The translations under genes were made by a program, and so were the position numbers. From an uncultured Microbacterium sp. (lineage in GTDB: Bacteria; Actinomycetota; Actinomycetes; Actinomycetales; Microbacteriaceae), in the NCBI GenBank assembly GCA_947503655.1, contig CANNEP010000013.1, positions 1 to 49,861 of the forward strand: 49,861 nt of DNA. Reading direction: 5' to 3'. The notes beneath the pieces were generated by a model. The model had not been told where the DNA came from and ran no database searches. It worked only from the letters and a program-made list of their open reading frames with translations. This document shows, one piece after another, positions 10,232 through 19,776 of this stretch (within the stretch, counting starts at the first letter, position 1; every line of letters starts with the position of its first letter).

Positions 10232-11856
10232 GTGCCACCGAGGTTCACCTCACCGGCTATCCGGCTGAGGTTGTTGCCGCCGAGGTTCCAGCTCTCGTTA
10301 ACGACATGGTGGCGTCGGGCATTACGGCCCAGAACGCAGAACTGTGGGGCGAAAAGTCTGTATCGGAAGCCTCGATTCGCCTGGGTTGGGTGGAAGCCGT
10401 CAGCGTCTCTACCCCGCTCATCGCCGAGATCAAGGCTCTCCGCGCAAAGCTGACGGCCGCTGGCGTCACGCGCATCGTCCTCGCGGGTATGGGCGGTTCG
10501 TCGCTCGCCCCTGAGGTCATCACGCGTACCGCCGGTGTGCCGCTCGTGATCGTTGACTCGACCGCGCCTGGCCAGATTCTCGCTGCCCTCGATGGCGACG
10601 AAAACGGCACGCTCGCCCAGACGGCTCTCGTCGTCTCGTCGAAGTCGGGCTCGACGGTCGAAACCGATTCGCAGCGCCGTGCCTTTGAGGCGGCGTTCCG
10701 TGACCTCGGTATCGACCCGATCGAACGCATCATCATCGTGACCGACCCGGGCTCGCCGCTCGATGTTTCGGCACGAGAGACCGGCTACACCGTTTTCAAC
10801 GCAGATCCCAACGTCGGTGGCCGCTACTCGGCACTCACCGCCTTTGGTCTGGTTCCGTCTGGTCTTGCTGGCGCCGACATCGAAACGCTGCTTCGCGAGG
10901 CCGACTCGGCGCTGCTCGAAGTCTCGATCGACTCGGTTGAGAACCCGGCTCTGCGCCTCGGTGCCGCCATCGGCGGTTCGCTCAACGGCACCCGCAAAGA
11001 CAAGCTCGCCCTGGTTCCAGACGGCACCCCGATCGTGGGTCTGCCGGACTGGATCGAGCAGCTCATCGCGGAGTCGACGGGCAAGGAAGGCACCGGCATT
11101 CTGCCCGTCGTGCTGACGTCGCTCTCCCCCGAGGTCGACAACACTCCGCACGATGTGCAGATCGTTCGCCTCGTTGAAGACGCTGAGCACCTGCGCCTCT
11201 TCGAGCGTCGCAAGGGTGAGATTCTGGTTTCTGGTTCACTGGGTGCACAGCTCGTGCTGTGGGAGTACGCCACGGTGATCGCCGGCCGCCTGCTCGGTAT
11301 CAACCCGTTTGACCAGCCTGACGTTGAGTCGGCCAAGGTCGCCGCGCGTTCACTGCTGGATGCGCGTCCGGAACCAACGGCTCCGGCTTTCGTAGAGAGC
11401 GACGTTGAGGTGCGTGCGAGCGACGCAGCCCTCGTTGCCAGCGGCACGCTGAAGGGAACGCTGGACGCGCTCTACGCAGCGCTGCCCGCAGACGGCTATA
11501 TTTCGATTCAGGCATATGTCAACCGTCTCGAGTTCCCGCAGCTTGAGGGGCTCCGCGACATGATCGCGGCCGACACCGGTCGCCCCGTCACTTTCGGCTG
11601 GGCACCGCGATTCCTGCACTCGACGGGTCAGTACCACAAGGGTGGCCCGGCGCAGGGCGTGTTCCTGCAGATCCTGGAGTCGAGCGAAGTCGACGTGGAG
11701 ATTCCGGAGCGTCCCTTCACGTTTGGTCAGTTGATTCAGGCGCAGGCCGCTGGCGACGCCGCGGTACTGGCAGAGCACGGCCGCCCGGTCGTGACGCTGA
11801 CCCTGAGCGATTCCGGCGACGATGTGCTTGACCTGTTTCAGGCTGTCGACGACTGA
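10228..11856 (+). CDS. pgi: Glucose-6-phosphate isomerase
   Basis: This enzyme interconverts glucose 6-phosphate and fructose 6-phosphate and links glycolysis with the pentose phosphate route. The GTG at 10228 overlaps the tal stop, has GGAGG seven bases upstream, and gives 542 residues. SIS-domain phosphate-binding motifs are present: [14 protein letters not shown] and [16 protein letters not shown]. The later segment [19 protein letters not shown] belongs to the second half of this family. An open frame runs further upstream into tal but is not the real start. The bifunctional tal-pgi fusions of some bacteria are not seen here: the genes overlap but are separate. Confidence 0.94.
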   Translation: MSATEVHLTGYPAEVVAAEVPALVNDMVASGITAQNAELWGEKSVSEASIRLGWVEAVSVSTPLIAEIKALRAKLTAAGVTRIVLAGMGGSSLAPEVITRTAGVPLVIVDSTAPGQILAALDGDENGTLAQTALVVSSKSGSTVETDSQRRAFEAAFRDLGIDPIERIIIVTDPGSPLDVSARETGYTVFNADPNVGGRYSALTAFGLVPSGLAGADIETLLREADSALLEVSIDSVENPALRLGAAIGGSLNGTRKDKLALVPDGTPIVGLPDWIEQLIAESTGKEGTGILPVVLTSLSPEVDNTPHDVQIVRLVEDAEHLRLFERRKGEILVSGSLGAQLVLWEYATVIAGRLLGINPFDQPDVESAKVAARSLLDARPEPTAPAFVESDVEVRASDAALVASGTLKGTLDALYAALPADGYISIQAYVNRLEFPQLEGLRDMIAADTGRPVTFGWAPRFLHSTGQYHKGGPAQGVFLQILESSEVDVEIPERPFTFGQLIQAQAAGDAAVLAEHGRPVVTLTLSDSGDDVLDLFQAVDD

Positions 11857-11884
11857 TTAATACCCCAACTGGAGCACTCCCCCG

Positions 11885-13432
11885 ATGACTGCATTCATCT
11901 CACGTGGGCATAACCCGCTGCGTGACCCCGATGATCGCCGGTTGAACCGAATTGCCGGGCCCAGCGCCCTGGTGATCTTTGGTGTCACCGGTGATCTCTC
12001 GCGCAAGAAGCTGATGCCCGCTGTGTACGACTTGGCCAACCGCGGCCTGTTGCCCCCGGGGTTCGCCCTCGTGGGCTTCGCGCGCCGCGATTGGGAAGAC
12101 CAAGACTTCGCTCAGGTGGTCTACGACGCGGTTCGGGCGCACGCGCGCACCGAATTCCGCGAAGAGACGTGGAAGCAGCTCCTCGAGGGAATTCGCTTCG
12201 TGCAGGGTACGTTTGACGACCCGGCGAGCTTCCAGAGCCTGCGTGACACCGTCGAGGAGTTGGATCGCGTACGCGGAACCATGGGCAACCATGCGTTCTA
12301 CCTCTCGATTCCGCCGAAGGACTTCCCGACGGTGGCCCGCCAGCTCCGCGAGTCTGGTCTGGTTAGCAGCGAGCAAGACCCCGATCGCTGGCGCCGCGTC
12401 GTCATCGAGAAGCCCTTCGGGCACAACCTCGAGTCGGCACGCGAACTCAACGAAGCGCTCGAGTCGACGTTCGCACCCGACGCCATCTTCCGCATCGACC
12501 ACTATCTCGGTAAAGAGACGGTGCAGAATATTTTGGCGCTGCGCTTCGCTAACGAGCTGTACGAGCCGATCTGGAACCGCAACTACGTCGACCACGTGCA
12601 GATCACGATGGCAGAAGACATCGGTGTCGGTGGCCGTGCTGGCTACTACGACGGTGTCGGTGCCGCGCGCGACGTCATCCAGAACCACCTTCTGCAGCTC
12701 CTGGCGTTGACCGCCATGGAAGAACCCATCAGTCTCAGCGCCGACCACCTCCGCGCCGAGAAAGAAAAGGTTCTCGCCGCGGTCACCCTTCCCGACGACC
12801 TCTCCACGGCGACCGCACGCGGCCAGTACGCGGGCGGTTGGCAGGGTGGCGAAGAAGTGCGCAGCTTCCTCACTGAAGAGGGAATGGCGCCAGACTCCGC
12901 CACCGAGACGTACGCCGCCGTGAAGCTCGAAATCAACACCCGCCGTTGGGCAGGTGTGCCGTTCTACCTCCGCACCGGCAAGCGCCTCGGCCGCCGTGTC
13001 ACCGAGATCGCCGTCGTCTTCAAGCGCGCGCCCGAGCACCTATTCTCACGCGGTAGCACGCCCGACCTCGGCCAGAACGCGCTCGTGATCCGGGTGCAGC
13101 CCGATGAGGGCGTCACGCTCAAGTTTGGTTCAAAGGTTCCCGGAACCGGCACGCACGTTCGTGACGTCACGATGGACTTCGGCTACGGTCACGCCTTCAC
13201 CGAGGCCAGCCCCGAAGCATACGAGCGTCTCATTCTGGACGTGTTGCTCGGTGACCCGCCGCTGTTCCCGCGGCACGAAGAGGTCGAAGAGTCGTGGCGC
13301 ATCCTTGACCCGGTCGAAGAGTATTGGGCATCACTCGGCGGCCCCCTTGACCAGTACGCGCCCGGCTCGTGGGGTCCGGCGAGTGCCGACCAAATGCTGG
13401 CACGCGACGGACGCAGCTGGAGGCGACCATGA
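11885..13432 (+). CDS. zwf: Glucose-6-phosphate 1-dehydrogenase
   Basis: This enzyme oxidises glucose 6-phosphate to 6-phosphogluconolactone and is the entry to the oxidative pentose phosphate pathway and a major NADPH source. It has 515 residues, with the dinucleotide-binding motif GVTGDLSRKK (33-42), EKPFGH (175-180) and the substrate-binding/catalytic RIDHYLGKE (203-211). The ATG follows GGAG in a 28-bp gap after pgi, the only non-overlapping junction in the operon. Its last bases overlap the opcA start (ATGA), matching the known dependence of actinobacterial Zwf on OpcA. Confidence 0.97.
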   Translation: MTAFISRGHNPLRDPDDRRLNRIAGPSALVIFGVTGDLSRKKLMPAVYDLANRGLLPPGFALVGFARRDWEDQDFAQVVYDAVRAHARTEFREETWKQLLEGIRFVQGTFDDPASFQSLRDTVEELDRVRGTMGNHAFYLSIPPKDFPTVARQLRESGLVSSEQDPDRWRRVVIEKPFGHNLESARELNEALESTFAPDAIFRIDHYLGKETVQNILALRFANELYEPIWNRNYVDHVQITMAEDIGVGGRAGYYDGVGAARDVIQNHLLQLLALTAMEEPISLSADHLRAEKEKVLAAVTLPDDLSTATARGQYAGGWQGGEEVRSFLTEEGMAPDSATETYAAVKLEINTRRWAGVPFYLRTGKRLGRRVTEIAVVFKRAPEHLFSRGSTPDLGQNALVIRVQPDEGVTLKFGSKVPGTGTHVRDVTMDFGYGHAFTEASPEAYERLILDVLLGDPPLFPRHEEVEESWRILDPVEEYWASLGGPLDQYAPGSWGPASADQMLARDGRSWRRP

Positions 13433-14373
13433 TCGTTGATCTTCCTGACACCACGATTAGCCAGGTGGCAAAGCGCCTCGTGCAGGTTCGCGAAGAGGGC
13501 GGCGCCGTTGCGCTCGGCCGTGTTCTGACGCTTGTCATCGCGACACGCGAAGAGGCTGCTGAACCGGCGATTCACGCCGCTAACGACGCCTCGCGTGAGC
13601 ACCCGATGCGCGTCATCGTGCTGATGACGAGCAAGTCGGAAGACGCCCGCCTCGACGCGCAGATTCGCGTGGGCGGCGACGCAGGCGCGAGCGAGGTCAT
13701 CGTGTTGCGCGCTTTCGGTGCTGCCGCGTCTAACGAGGAGAGCCTCGTGACTGGTCTACTCCTCCCCGACGCTCCCGTCGTCGTGTGGTGGCCCGACCAG
13801 CCGCCCCTGCGCCCTGCCACCAGCCCCCTGGGCCGCATCGCACAGCGCCGCATCACGGATGCCTCCACCGACCCCGACACGCTCAAGCGTTTGTCGAACC
13901 TCGGCGAGGGCTACGCTCCGGGAGACACCGACCTGGCGTGGACGCGCCTCACCTACTGGCGTGAACAGCTTGCCGCGGTTCTTGACCAGCCGCCGTACGA
14001 CCAAGTCACCGCGGTCGAAGTCCATGGTTCCGCTGAATCCCCCTCCACCGGCCTCCTCGCCGCGTGGTTGCGCTTGCAACTCGATGTGCCGGTGAAGTGG
14101 GTTTACGAATCGCACGAGAACTGGCGCGAAGGCATCAAGAGCGTGCGCATGACGCGTGCTTCGGGTGACATCCTGTTGGAGCGCCCGGAACCAGGTATCG
14201 CGTTGCTGACGCAACCCGGGCAACCGGATCACGATCTCCCGCTTCCTCGCCGCACCCTGCGCGAGTGCCTGGCCGAAGAGCTGCGTCGCCTTGACCCTGA
14301 CGTGCTGTACGGTCGAGTCATCTCAGAAGGATGGGACCGCCTCGGGCCCGCTTCGGAAGGGCAGCCAGCATGA
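13429..14373 (+). CDS. opcA: Glucose-6-phosphate dehydrogenase assembly protein OpcA
   Basis: OpcA is required for assembly or full activity of Zwf in actinobacteria and cyanobacteria. The 314-residue product starts MIVDLPDTTISQVAKRL and carries the segments PDAPVVVWWPDQPP, RRITDAS and DLAWTRLTYWREQLAAVLD typical of the family. It overlaps zwf upstream and pgl downstream by four bases each. A longer upstream frame exists, but the chosen ATG follows GGAGG at the end of zwf. Confidence 0.95.
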   Translation: MIVDLPDTTISQVAKRLVQVREEGGAVALGRVLTLVIATREEAAEPAIHAANDASREHPMRVIVLMTSKSEDARLDAQIRVGGDAGASEVIVLRAFGAAASNEESLVTGLLLPDAPVVVWWPDQPPLRPATSPLGRIAQRRITDASTDPDTLKRLSNLGEGYAPGDTDLAWTRLTYWREQLAAVLDQPPYDQVTAVEVHGSAESPSTGLLAAWLRLQLDVPVKWVYESHENWREGIKSVRMTRASGDILLERPEPGIALLTQPGQPDHDLPLPRRTLRECLAEELRRLDPDVLYGRVISEGWDRLGPASEGQPA

Positions 14374-15137
14374 CCGAAAAGCGTGTCGTCGTCGTACCGA
14401 CTCCCGCCGAGCTCGCCGAAAGCGTCGCGAAGCGGTTTCTCGGCAAGGTCGCCATGGATGCGTCGGAGGATCGCGCGGTTCACGTGTCACTGACCGGCGG
14501 AACCATGGGAATCGCTGTGTTGGCCGCGGTCGCCGAAAATCCATTGCGTGACCTGGTGAACTGGTCGGCCGTGCACTTCTGGTGGAGTGACGAGCGTTGG
14601 GTTGCTCGCGGCGATGCTGACCGCAATGAGCTGCAGGCGCGCGACGCGCTGCTTGACCAGCTCGACGTGCCCGCCGCGAACATCCACGAAATGCCGGCGG
14701 CCGACGAAGGGCTCACGCTCGATGAAGCGGCCGACGCCTACGCGGCCGAGCTGGCGAGCTTTGCCGACGGCGCGAACGCGTGGCCGACGTTTGACGTCTG
14801 CTTCCTTGGCGTTGGCCCCGACGGTCACATTGCGTCGCTCTTCCCCGACCGTTCAGCAATCACGGTGACCGACCGGGCCGCCGTCGCGGTGCGCAACTCC
14901 CCCAAGCCGCCAGCCGAGCGCATTTCGCTGACCCGACCGGTCATCAACTCGTCGCGTCGGGTGTGGATGGTCGTTGCGGGTGAAGAGAAGGCGGGAGCCC
15001 TCGGACTCATTCTTGCTGGCGCAAACTACGAGCAGGTACCGGCTGCCGGTGCCAAGGGCACGAGCCGCACGATCATCATCGTTGACGAAGCCGCCGCCGG
15101 TCAGGTGCCGGCAGAACTGATCGACCCGAGCTTCTAA
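14370..15137 (+). CDS. pgl: 6-phosphogluconolactonase
   Basis: Pgl hydrolyses 6-phosphogluconolactone, the product of Zwf. The 255-residue protein has LTGGTMG (41-47), SDER (73-76) and the strongly conserved FLGVGPDGHIASLFP (145-159) with the catalytic histidine in DGH. Its ATG overlaps the opcA stop. It is the last gene of the operon and is followed 19 bases later by a strong hairpin. The next enzyme, 6-phosphogluconate dehydrogenase, is not encoded in the window. Confidence 0.96.
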   Translation: MTEKRVVVVPTPAELAESVAKRFLGKVAMDASEDRAVHVSLTGGTMGIAVLAAVAENPLRDLVNWSAVHFWWSDERWVARGDADRNELQARDALLDQLDVPAANIHEMPAADEGLTLDEAADAYAAELASFADGANAWPTFDVCFLGVGPDGHIASLFPDRSAITVTDRAAVAVRNSPKPPAERISLTRPVINSSRRVWMVVAGEEKAGALGLILAGANYEQVPAAGAKGTSRTIIIVDEAAAGQVPAELIDPSF

Positions 15138-15156
15138 ACGCACGGAGACAACAAAG

Positions 15157-15185
15157 AAGGGCGGGAGCTAAATGCTCCCGCCCTT
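15157..15185. terminator. Bidirectional terminator between pgl and rbpA
   Basis: A perfect 12-bp stem (AAGGGCGGGAGC and its complement) closes a TAAAT loop. CTTTCTC follows on the plus side and CTTCTTTGTTG on the minus side, so it can end transcripts from both convergent operons. Confidence 0.9.
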
Positions 15186-15200
15186 TCTCGTTGTGATGTC

Positions 15201-15554
15201 TTACTGACCGCGACGTGCGCGCACGGCAGCCAGAGCCTCGTCGAGAAGCTGAACAGCCTCTTCGTCGGTACGACGCTCCTTCACGTATGCGAGGTGCGTC
15301 TTGTAGGGCTCGGGCTTTGCCAGCGCCGGCGGGTTGTTCTTGTCGCGACCGGCGGGCAGACCCGACTGCGGCGAGTCAATCTGCTCCGGAATTTCTTCTT
15401 CCGGCAGGTTGGCCGCGAAATAGCGAACCGTCTCGTTGCCGAGCGCGTCCCAGTACGAAACCGCCAGGCGGTCAGCGTGGTAGCCGTGATCCTGCTCGCC
15501 CATGGGGCCAGCGCCAACGCGGGTACCCCGAATAGCGTTACCTCCGGTAGCCAT
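15201..15554 (-). CDS. rbpA: RNA polymerase-binding protein RbpA
   Basis: RbpA is an actinobacterial transcription factor that binds RNA polymerase and group I sigma factors and stabilises open complexes. The 117-residue product has the N-terminal RGTRVGAGPMGEQDHGYHADR stretch, a short beta core (AVSYWDALGNETVRYFAANL) and a C-terminal sigma-interacting helix region with KPEPYKTHLAYVKERRTDEEA. It contains no cysteine, so it cannot hold the zinc site found in Streptomyces RbpA. It is the last gene behind secG, whose stop overlaps its ATG by one base. Confidence 0.93.
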   Translation of the reverse strand: MATGGNAIRGTRVGAGPMGEQDHGYHADRLAVSYWDALGNETVRYFAANLPEEEIPEQIDSPQSGLPAGRDKNNPPALAKPEPYKTHLAYVKERRTDEEAVQLLDEALAAVRARRGQ

Positions 15555-15808
15555 TAGCCTGCCAATCCGTTGAACTTGGTGATCAGGCCGAGGCCAACAA
15601 TCGTCACGAACCAGACGAGAGCAAGAACCACGGTGAAGCGGTTCAGGTTGCGCTCGGCGAGTCCGCTCGAACCATACGAGGCGCTCATTCCGCCACCGAA
15701 CATGTCACTGAGACCGCCACCACGACCCTTGTGGAGAAGGATCAGCAGGGTCAGCAGCAAGCTGGTGAGGCCCAGCACAATCTGCAGGATGAGCTCAAGA
15801 ATAGCCAC
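15554..15808 (-). CDS. secG: Preprotein translocase subunit SecG
   Basis: SecG is a small SecYEG partner in the cytoplasmic membrane. The GTG at 15808 lies 8 bases after AAAGG and gives 84 residues. Two hydrophobic helices (about residues 3-23 and 57-78) flank the conserved cytoplasmic loop HKGRGGGLSDMFGGG, the SecG signature. Longer upstream frames read into the tpiA region and lack family similarity. It follows tpiA in the conserved actinobacterial order gap-pgk-tpiA-secG. Confidence 0.94.
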   Translation of the reverse strand: MAILELILQIVLGLTSLLLTLLILLHKGRGGGLSDMFGGGMSASYGSSGLAERNLNRFTVVLALVWFVTIVGLGLITKFNGLAG

Positions 15809-15887
15809 GGGAAAACCTTTCAAGTGCGAACGGATCGCGCACGAAACTCCAGTATATGGGAGAAGACGAATCTGCCAGAGCGAAACG

Positions 15888-16676
15888 CTAGACGCCGACG
15901 TGGCTCGGAAAGCGCGCGATTGCCGCGAACTCGTCGACCACAAGGCTTGCGCCGCCAACCAAAGCACCATCAACATCGGGCTCGCGCATGAACGCAGCGA
16001 TGTTGTTGGCCTTGACGGATCCGCCGTACAGAATGCGGGTGCGGGCAGCCGCATCGTCACCCAGAGTCTCGGCAATGACGCCGCGGAGGGCCTTGCAAAC
16101 ATCCTGCGCCTGCGTCGGAGTTGCCGCCTGGCCGGAGCCAATGGCCCACACCGGCTCGTACGCAACGACGATGTCAGACTTCTTGTCGAGACCGTCGAGG
16201 GCAACGCGCAGCTGAGCGACCGGAACAGCGCTCGCGCCGTGCTTCTCCAGGTCTTCTGCGGTTTCACCGACGCAAATCACCGGAACAACCCCGTGCTTGA
16301 TGGCGGCCTTCGTCTTCGCGGCCACGATCTCATCGGTCTCGTTGTGGTAGTCGCGACGTTCGGAGTGACCGATGATGACGTAGCCGCACTTGAGTTTGGA
16401 GAGGAACAGGCCGGAAATTTCACCGGTGTACGCACCCGAGTCGTGTGCCGAAATGTCTTGCGCGCCCAGCGAGAACGGAATCTTGTCAGCGTCGATGAGC
16501 GTCTGCACCGAGCGAATGCCGGTGAACGGCGGGAACACCGCCAGCTCAACCGCGCTGGACTCAAACTTCGCGTCTTTCAGAGTCCAGTGCAGCTTCTGCA
16601 CGAATGCGACGGCCTGGAGGTGATCCAGGTTCATCTTCCAGTTACCCGCGATGAGGGGGATACGCGTTACGACCAT
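15888..16676 (-). CDS. tpiA: Triosephosphate isomerase
   Basis: TIM interconverts dihydroxyacetone phosphate and glyceraldehyde 3-phosphate. The 262-residue protein has GNWKMN with catalytic Lys14, IIGHSERR with electrophile His104, the general-base glutamate Glu174 in AYEPVWAIGSG, and the phosphate loop LYGGSVKANN. The start overlaps the end of pgk by ten bases, so translation is probably coupled. An 80-bp gap separates it from secG. Confidence 0.97.
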   Translation of the reverse strand: MVVTRIPLIAGNWKMNLDHLQAVAFVQKLHWTLKDAKFESSAVELAVFPPFTGIRSVQTLIDADKIPFSLGAQDISAHDSGAYTGEISGLFLSKLKCGYVIIGHSERRDYHNETDEIVAAKTKAAIKHGVVPVICVGETAEDLEKHGASAVPVAQLRVALDGLDKKSDIVVAYEPVWAIGSGQAATPTQAQDVCKALRGVIAETLGDDAAARTRILYGGSVKANNIAAFMREPDVDGALVGGASLVVDEFAAIARFPSHVGV

Positions 16677-17881
16677 CCGAGGACCTCCAGTCCGGGAAGC
16701 TTCTTACCTTCGAGGAATTCGAGGCTGGCTCCACCACCGGTGGAGATGTGACCGAACTGGTCATCGTTGAATCCGAGCTGGCGTACGGCTGCGGCAGAGT
16801 CGCCACCGCCGACCACACTCAAGCCGTCAACGGCGGTGAGAGCCTGCGCGACGGCCTTCGTGCCGCCAGCAAACGCGGCGAACTCGAACACGCCCATCGG
16901 GCCGTTCCAGAACACGGTCTTGCTGGAGCGCACGGCGTCAGCGAAAGCCTTCGACGTTTCTGGACCAATGTCGAGGCCGATGCCACTGGTTCCGAAGCTC
17001 GTCTCTTCAATGGCATTCGCAGGAACGACTTCGTGTGCAGCGTCAGCGGCAAACTTCTCCGCGACGACGACATCCGTCGGCAGCACGATCTCTACGCCGC
17101 GCTCACGCGCGTCAGCGAGATAGCCGCGAACGGTGTCGAGCTGGTCTTCTTCCAAGAGGCTTGAGCCCACGTTGTGGCCCTCCGCCTTCAGGAACGTGAA
17201 GAGCATGCCGCCGCCGATCAGAATGCGGTTAACGCGCGGCAACAGGTGCTCAATAACACCGAGCTTGTCGGAGACCTTCGAGCCGCCAAGCACGACCGTG
17301 TAAGGGCGCTCCGGGTTCTCGGTGAGGCGATCAAGCACATCAAGTTCGGTTGCAATCAGCAGGCCCGCGGCAGACGGAACCAGCTGCGCCAGTTCGTAGA
17401 CAGAGGCCTGCTTGCGGTGGACAACGCCGAATCCGTCAGAGACGAGGACGTCGCCCAGGGCAGCCAGCTGCTGGGCGAACGCTGCACGCTCGCCCGCATC
17501 TTTGCTGGTCTCGCCCGGGTTGAAGCGCAGGTTCTCGATGACGGCGATGCCGCCGTCATCGAGACCAGCTGCTGCTTCTTGCGCCGACTCCCCTACCGTG
17601 TCGCGCGCAAACGCGACCGGCTTGCCGAGGAGTTCGGCAAGACGCTGCGCAACCGGAGCGAGGCTGTAGCGCTCGTCCGGTGCACCCTCGGGACGCCCGA
17701 GGTGAGAACACACGATTACACGAGCACCCTGGTTAATGAGGGTGTTCAGCGTAGGAAGTGAGGCGCGGATGCGGCCGTCGTCCGTAATAATGCCGTCTTT
17801 CAACGGCACGTTCAGGTCGCAGCGCACGATAACGCGCTTACCCGCCAGGTTTCCGAGCGAGTCGAGGGTTCGCAGAGTCAT
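16667..17881 (-). CDS. pgk: Phosphoglycerate kinase
   Basis: PGK makes ATP from 1,3-bisphosphoglycerate. The 404-residue product starts at the ATG at 17881, two bases after the gap stop. It shows VIVRCDLNVPL near the N-terminus, the substrate motif VCSHLGRPEG, the hinge motif VLGGSKVSDKLGVI and the nucleotide motif VVGGGDSAAAVRQLG. A longer upstream frame overlaps gap and is not the start. Confidence 0.97.
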   Translation of the reverse strand: MTLRTLDSLGNLAGKRVIVRCDLNVPLKDGIITDDGRIRASLPTLNTLINQGARVIVCSHLGRPEGAPDERYSLAPVAQRLAELLGKPVAFARDTVGESAQEAAAGLDDGGIAVIENLRFNPGETSKDAGERAAFAQQLAALGDVLVSDGFGVVHRKQASVYELAQLVPSAAGLLIATELDVLDRLTENPERPYTVVLGGSKVSDKLGVIEHLLPRVNRILIGGGMLFTFLKAEGHNVGSSLLEEDQLDTVRGYLADARERGVEIVLPTDVVVAEKFAADAAHEVVPANAIEETSFGTSGIGLDIGPETSKAFADAVRSSKTVFWNGPMGVFEFAAFAGGTKAVAQALTAVDGLSVVGGGDSAAAVRQLGFNDDQFGHISTGGGASLEFLEGKKLPGLEVLGWS

Positions 17882-17883
17882 AT

Positions 17884-18891
<1,008 letters not shown>

Positions 18892-18910
18892 TTATGCTCC
18901 CTAGTGGTCT

Positions 18911-18936
18911 GTCACGCGCGCCGATGAACGCGTGAC
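18911..18936 (-). promoter_or_regulatory. Perfect inverted repeat upstream of gap
   Basis: GTCACGCG (18911-18918) and CGCGTGAC (18929-18936) are separated by ten bases and lie 20-45 bp upstream of the gap start. The position suits an operator for the glycolytic operon or a leader hairpin. No regulator is encoded next to it. Confidence 0.4.
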
Positions 18937-18955
18937 GAATAGTTTCGCGGACATC

Positions 18956-18989
18956 GGCGTCCCCGGTGGTGATCCCAACCGGGGACGCC
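18956..18989 (-). terminator. Terminator-like hairpin of sodA
   Basis: A perfect 12-bp GC-rich stem (GGCGTCCCCGGT with its complement) closes a 10-base loop, five bases past the sodA stop. It has no T run, so termination may be U-independent. Confidence 0.7.
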
Positions 18990-18994
18990 ACCGT

Positions 18995-19621
18995 TCACGA
19001 CTGTACCAGCAGGCCCTTGCTCTGCGTGCGTGCTGTTTCAAAACGTGTCTGCACGTTGTCCCAGTTCGCAATGTTCCAGAACGCCTTGACATAGTCGGCA
19101 CGGACGTTCTTGTAGTCGAGGTAGTATGCGTGCTCCCAGACGTCAAGGAGCAGCAGCGGCACGGAACCCGCGGCAAACTGTGACTGCTGGTCGAAGAACT
19201 GCTGAATGATCAGGTTCTCACCGATCGAGTCCCAGAACAGGCCAGCCCAACCCGAACCCTGCACGCCGAGTGCTGCGGCGGTGAAGTGTGCCTGGAATGC
19301 GTCGAACGAACCAAAGTGATCCGTGATTGCGGCTTCAAGCTCGCCGGTGGGCTTGTCGCCACCGTTCGGCGACATATTGGTCCAGAAGATCGAGTGGTTG
19401 GTGTGACCACCAAGGTTGAACGCGAGGTCCTTCTCGAGCTTGTTGATGTTTGCGAAGTTGCCTGCCGCACGTGCTTCAGCCAGCTGCTCGAGGGCCGTGT
19501 TGGCACCGGTCACGTAGGCCTGGTGGTGCTTTCCGTGGTGCAGTTCCATGATGGCACCACTGATTGCAGGCTCGAGAGCCGAGTAGTCGTAGGTGAGCTC
19601 TGGCAGCGTGTATGTCGCCAT
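18995..19621 (-). CDS. sodA: Superoxide dismutase, Mn/Fe family
   Basis: This enzyme dismutates superoxide in the cytosol. The 208-residue protein starts [18 protein letters not shown]. By family alignment the metal ligands are His28 in MELHHGKHH, His76 in [10 protein letters not shown], Asp160 and His164 in [17 protein letters not shown] rather than a Gln at that site, together with a Gln-rich FDQQSQF segment, favours Mn over Fe, but this is not proof. It has no signal peptide. The gene interrupts the usual whiA-gap neighbourhood and is bounded by hairpins on both sides, so it is probably its own transcription unit. Confidence 0.95.
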   Translation of the reverse strand: MATYTLPELTYDYSALEPAISGAIMELHHGKHHQAYVTGANTALEQLAEARAAGNFANINKLEKDLAFNLGGHTNHSIFWTNMSPNGGDKPTGELEAAITDHFGSFDAFQAHFTAAALGVQGSGWAGLFWDSIGENLIIQQFFDQQSQFAAGSVPLLLLDVWEHAYYLDYKNVRADYVKAFWNIANWDNVQTRFETARTQSKGLLVQS

Positions 19622-19721
19622 TATTTCGCTTCTTTCTGGTCCGCACCCATCGGGCGCCTTGGTGACCCCCGGAACCGCCGAAGCGGGAGGGTCAATCATT
19701 TTCATCCTACCGACGCCAACG

Positions 19722-19755
19722 CCGCCCGGCTCGGGAAGATTCCCGTGCCGGGCGG
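19722..19755 (-). terminator. Terminator-like hairpin of whiA
   Basis: CCGCCCGGC(T)CGGGAA pairs with TTCCCG(T)GCCGGGCGG over 16 positions with one mismatch, about 20 bases after the whiA stop. It is a very stable stem without a T run. Confidence 0.7.
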
Positions 19756-19776
19756 CGGGTAAAGTATTGGCGGTGT

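Noticed and set aside
10228..11856. Possible tal-pgi fusion protein
   Set aside because: The tal stop codon is intact and pgi has its own GTG with GGAGG; the long upstream frame is in a different frame from tal.
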